A DNA stretch of 64,000 bases, taken from NCBI RefSeq assembly GCF_014297285.1, contig NZ_JACOQI010000008.1, positions 62,001-126,000 on the forward strand. Direction: 5' to 3'. A program made the position numbers and the translations under genes. The notes under the pieces were generated by a model. It was not told the origin of the DNA, searched no databases, and worked only from the letters and a program-made list of their open reading frames with translations. Origin of the DNA: Dysosmobacter segnis (GTDB lineage Bacteria > Bacillota > Clostridia > Oscillospirales > Oscillospiraceae). Numbering within the stretch: position 1 is the first letter of the stretch; every line of letters starts with the position of its first letter. Below, in pieces: positions 60,756 through 64,000 of the stretch.

Positions 60756-62194
60756 ATGTATCGGCACGAAGTTTATGACCAGCTTAAGATGGAGATGCCC
60801 TTTGGGGTCACATTGCGTGAGGATAACCGGTGGGTAATCCTCAGCAAGAAGTTCCCTTGGGAAGAGATTGACCGGGAGTATCAGGAACATTTCAAAAGCA
60901 GTGAGGGCCAAGTGGCCATTCCATCTCGTCTGGCCTTCGGGGCACTGTACATCCAGGCCGAGGAAGGCTACACAGATGAACAGACCAGACGAAATATCCA
61001 GGAGAACCCCTATCTGCAGTACTTCTGCGGATTTGAGTGCTACACCATGGAATCGCCTTTCGACGCATCCATGATGACACATTTCAGGAAGCGTATTTCT
61101 CCTGAGATGATTCAACGGATCAACGATCTGGTTTTTGCGCCAGAAGCAGTTGCCAGCACGGATAATCCCGAGGAAGATGATTCCGTAAATCAGGAAGACA
61201 GTGAGGACCCTCTCTCAGCACAGCCGACAGAAAAATCTGAGAACCGTGGAACACTGATTCTTGACGCGACCTGCTGTCCGGCAGATATCCATTATCCGAC
61301 GGACGCTGGGCTGCTGAACCACGCCCGGGAGCTGGTAGAGAAAATGATTGACAGGCTCGGAAAAGATATTTGGCATACATCAAGAAGCGTACCCATACTG
61401 TACGAGAAACGCGGATGGTGCTCCGTGGGAATTTGCAATATATCCAGCGAGATATCGGCTACATCGAGAAGATGGTGGCCCACGGCGTGTCCTTATCGCT
61501 GCTGGGGAATGACCTATACAGGAAGCTGCTGGTGATCCAGGAACTCTGCCGCCAACAGTGGGACTTGTATGTGCGGAAGAGTCATCAGATTGAAGACCGC
61601 ATCGTCAGCATCGATCAGCCGCATGTTCGTCCTATTGTGCGAGGTAAAGCGGGATGTCCAACTGAGTTTGGTGCCAAGGTCATAGTAGGTCTTGTGAGTG
61701 GTTACGCTTTCCTGATGAAGGCTGACTGGAACAACTACTCTGAGAGCAGAAGTCTGAAGCAGGTCGTTGAGGAATACAAAGAGACCTTTGGCTTCTACCC
61801 AAAGACGATTCTGGCAGACCGGGCTTATCCCGGCAGAGAAAATCGGCTTTGGTGCACCTCGCTGGGGATCCGTCTTTCAGGTCCCAGGCTGGGACGGAAG
61901 TCGGCAGAGGAGAAGCAGGCGGAAAGCAAACAGATCTACCAGGATGGCTGCGACCGCGTCGTGATTGAGGGAACATTTGGTGTCGTCAAGCGCCGATATA
62001 GCTTGGACCGGGTCATGACTCGGTTGCCCGACACTTCCATGACCTCAATTGCGATGGGCTTCTTTGCCGCAAATATGGAGCGCAAACTGCGTCTCCTTTT
62101 TACACCTGAATACGGTTGGGCTCTGGACTACGATTTTGACCTCGGCGAACTGGTCATTTTTCCGAGATTTCCAGATGTTCCAGCCATTCAGTAG
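60756..62194 (+). pseudogene. IS5-family transposase with internal frameshift
   Basis: The N-terminal part (60756 to about 61370) has MYRHEVYDQLKMEMPFGVTL, the DUF772 domain (IPSRLAFGALYIQAEEGYTD, QENPYLQYFCGFECY) and the first DDE block ILDATCCPADIHYP. The C-terminal part (from about 61370 to 62194) continues in another frame: EFGAKVIVGLVSGYAFLM, FYPKTILADRAYPGRENR and RVVIEGTFGVVKRRYSLDRV. The frame change near 61370-61380 probably includes a small deletion, since the expected Pro-rich linker is shortened. An extended -10 TGGTATAAT precedes the start. Function would need frameshifting. Confidence 0.82.
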
Positions 62195-62477
62195 CCCTAA
62201 AATATGCTGTGTTGTCCACGGCTTCCAACCATTCATTGGATGGTTCGTCCCCTGGAACCTCTACCGCCAGATGAGAGAACCAGCTATCCGGTGCAGCGCC
62301 GTGCCAGTGTTTTACACCCACAGGAATATTTACTGCATCGCCAGGGCGTAGCTCCTGTGCCGGTTTGCCCCATTCCTGATAGTAACCTCGTCCGGCCACA
62401 CAGACAAGAATCTGTCCGCATCCCCTTGGGCCGACAAAGGCCGTCAGCAATAGCAATTTGCATCGCAAATCAAGCAC
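62154..62477 (-). pseudogene. Cupin-domain protein, N-terminally truncated
   Basis: About 95 residues of a cupin: GCGQILVCVAGRGYYQEWGK, PGDAVNIPVGVKHWHGAAPD with the metal-binding His, and a normal C-terminus. The first cupin motif, which supplies two His ligands, is missing. The apparent GTG start at 62477 encodes non-conserved residues. The gene overlaps the IS5 3' end by 41 bases. Full-length relatives of about 130 residues are annotated as cupin or carboxymuconolactone-decarboxylase-associated proteins. Confidence 0.6.
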
Positions 62478-62540
62478 AAGCCGTTGTCACGATATATCTT
62501 CTCGGGAATACTTGAGATAGGTCTCAAAACTAAATGTAGA

Positions 62541-62584
62541 AGGCAAGATTTACTTTTTTCAAGTAATCTTGTCTTCTGTTTTTC
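62541..62584 (+). terminator. Imperfect hairpin with T-tract
   Basis: GCAAGATTTACTT pairs with AAGTAATCTTG (one bulge), then TCTTCTGTTTTT. It is probably a terminator remnant. Confidence 0.45.
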
Positions 62585-62683
62585 GACCGCTTTTACACAC
62601 AAAATGCCGCATACAGCGGAACAGACTTTAGCCCATCTTTCTCCCCGAAATTCTTGAGCGAAAGTCGGACTGAGTAAGCTGGC

Positions 62684-63190
62684 TTATTCCAGCAGATACA
62701 CTTCCACCCCATCCGCCTTGCACGTTTCCAAATATTTGCAGAAATAATCTCTCGTCTCGCTCGTTTGCTCACGAAAAGTTCCGCTATCAAAATCAATACT
62801 GCTCCATACGGATTCCTGATTTACGCCTGTCATAATATGATCAATATCCCCATAGCGTTCCCTATATTCCGCCACATAAGTATCTCCACCGTTGATGATG
62901 ACCGCTTTTCCAAACGTCATCATGTTTTGTAGAATTGCTGTAAGACCTTCAAAAATACTCTCGTGCGGAGCGTAATCATATACATCACAATTATCTATAA
63001 AGAATCCGTCAACACCTTTTTCATTTAGTTCCTGAGAAAGCTGTCCTATAAACTTCTGCCAGTCTGGGTTTGCTACATCCACCCATTCTTCTTCCTCCCA
63101 ATGCTCATACTCACCGATTGCCAGTTCCGCATAGGTTGTATAGTACTCCCTGAAGTTTTCAATCGACCCAATATTTAGATATGTATCCAT
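62684..63190 (-). pseudogene. GH114/TM1410-like glycosidase fragment, 5' missing
   Basis: 168 residues of an endo-alpha-1,4-polygalactosaminidase-like TIM barrel: TYLNIGSIENFREYYTTYAE, WVDVANPDWQKFI and KGVDGFFIDNCDVYDY with the catalytic acidic residues, then AVIINGGDTYV. Full members have about 90 more N-terminal residues, usually with a signal peptide. ATG 63190 is fortuitous: homology begins one codon later, and no RBS precedes it. It is more AT-rich than the lipoprotein gene it abuts. Confidence 0.7.
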
Positions 63191-63199
63191 GCCGAAATA

Positions 63200-63805
63200 A
63201 TGAAAAAGCTTTGGATCGTTTTATTGTCCCTTTTCCTGCTGACCGGCTGCGGACAGAAACCCGAAACGCCGGTCCCACCTTCCGACCCGTCTCCCACGCA
63301 GCAGGAACCCAATGAACCGCCTGCGAACACAGAGCCGGAAACGCCTGCCCGTGCAGAACACGTCGACTTGACCTTTTTCGTTGAGGGCGAGGAAGAAGCT
63401 CTGCCTGCCACCCTGTATGTCGGAGATGGGTACTCCCTCTATATTCCCGATGAGGACTGGGACGGCCCGGAGCAGTCCACGGAGAACGGCGTCCCGACAG
63501 ACACCTGGGTCAGTGCCTTCAACAGCGATGTGGCGCTGTCTGTATCCCGCTATGGGGATATGACGGTCACGGAGGCGCGGGATGCCTTTGCTCAGTCCAG
63601 CGGCTATGAGTTTGAGGATCTGATGGGCGGCAGCCCCGGTGACCTGCTGACGGGCACAAATGAAAAGGGCGAATACCTTTCTTTCTTTGTAGCTGCGGGC
63701 GGCGGCGCGGATTCCTATGCTGTTTCGTGGCGGTATCCGGCGGAAGCGGCTGAAGGCTTCGGCGCCCGGCTGCCTACCATCGCGGAAACCTTCCTTGCAA
63801 GCTGA
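63200..63805 (+). CDS. Small secreted lipoprotein of unknown function
   Basis: 201 residues. The signal peptide MKKLWIVLLSLFLLTGCGQK has a lipobox (LTGC). A Pro/Glu-rich linker (about 20-55) and a globular domain (LTFFVEGEEEALPATLYVGD, YSLYIPDEDW, DTWVSAFNSDVALSVSRYGD) follow. The domain looks like those in small anti-sigma- or DUF4367-type lipoproteins, but I cannot name a family. No RBS is present before ATG 63200, because the junction with the GH114 fragment lies only about 7 bases upstream; the gene may have lost its promoter. Confidence 0.7.
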   Translation: MKKLWIVLLSLFLLTGCGQKPETPVPPSDPSPTQQEPNEPPANTEPETPARAEHVDLTFFVEGEEEALPATLYVGDGYSLYIPDEDWDGPEQSTENGVPTDTWVSAFNSDVALSVSRYGDMTVTEARDAFAQSSGYEFEDLMGGSPGDLLTGTNEKGEYLSFFVAAGGGADSYAVSWRYPAEAAEGFGARLPTIAETFLAS

Positions 63806-64000
63806 AGGATTCCCTCTGTCGAGAAATACTCCGCAGCCGGCAAATGCCCTCTGGGAGCTGTTTTGCGGAGGAAACGTTCCGAATCGCGCGAAAGACCGCC
63901 TTGTGCTTGACCCGGGCAGTTTTTTGCCGTGAAAACAGGCAATGCAGAATTTGGTACGGTCATTTTGACAACGTGGAAAAAACTGCTCCGGCACACAAGT

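Noticed and set aside
1..64000. tRNA, rRNA or tmRNA genes
   Set aside because: No cloverleaf-like or rRNA-like conserved segment was recognised on either strand, although an exhaustive scan was not possible by eye.

Overview
The window looks like the chromosome of an anaerobic gut Firmicute, probably of the Oscillospiraceae/Ruminococcaceae kind. This is inferred from a large SLH-domain surface protein, AGGAGG-type ribosome binding sites, Firmicute-type ABC sugar importers with YesMN-type regulators, a GlpP antiterminator and clostridial mobile elements. No rRNA or tRNA gene was recognised. GC-rich core genes alternate with visibly AT-rich imported genes, notably 8470-10836 and 14924-16972.

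Layout. 1-8.2 kb: the 3' part of a giant SLH adhesin, then two broken genes. 8.5-17 kb: accessory genes (an orphan membrane protein, an IstB remnant fused to a broken NhaC, an AlbA-type ATPase with tandem operators, a hybrid histidine kinase). 17-28.3 kb: nested mobile DNA. A degenerate IS30 with extra end copies is followed by nagB. Next comes an IS200/IS605 element whose tnpA is split by a 6.6-kb serine-recombinase mobilizable element (recombinase, MobV relaxase, Rep, Zn-ribbon protein, regulator, cargo). A broken IS1182 closes the block.

28.5-60.4 kb: a long catabolic region. An anaerobic-type glycerol-3-phosphate dehydrogenase operon carries a GlpP gene and a leader terminator. It is divergent from an operon for a glycerophosphodiesterase, a PIG-L deacetylase, an ABC importer, a PHP phosphoesterase, a GH4 glycosidase and a PfkB kinase. 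Then come a lone MsmK/UgpC-type ATPase, an AgaI/NagB-type deaminase and a second operon (Gfo/Idh oxidoreductase, SIS isomerase, MFS transporter, BadF-type kinase, IolE-like TIM barrel). A YesMN two-component pair, a second ABC importer without its own ATPase, and an FrlB/FrlD-like pair follow. Together these suggest uptake and dismantling of amino-sugar-containing phosphodiesters and possibly Amadori products. The substrates are inference.

57.2-64 kb: IS66, IS3 and IS5 wrecks, truncated cupin and GH114-type genes, and a small lipoprotein. A recurring oddity is four places (about 7440, 11925, 58030 and 63193) where a minus-strand gene that has lost its 5' part abuts a plus-strand gene that has lost its 5' part or its upstream region.
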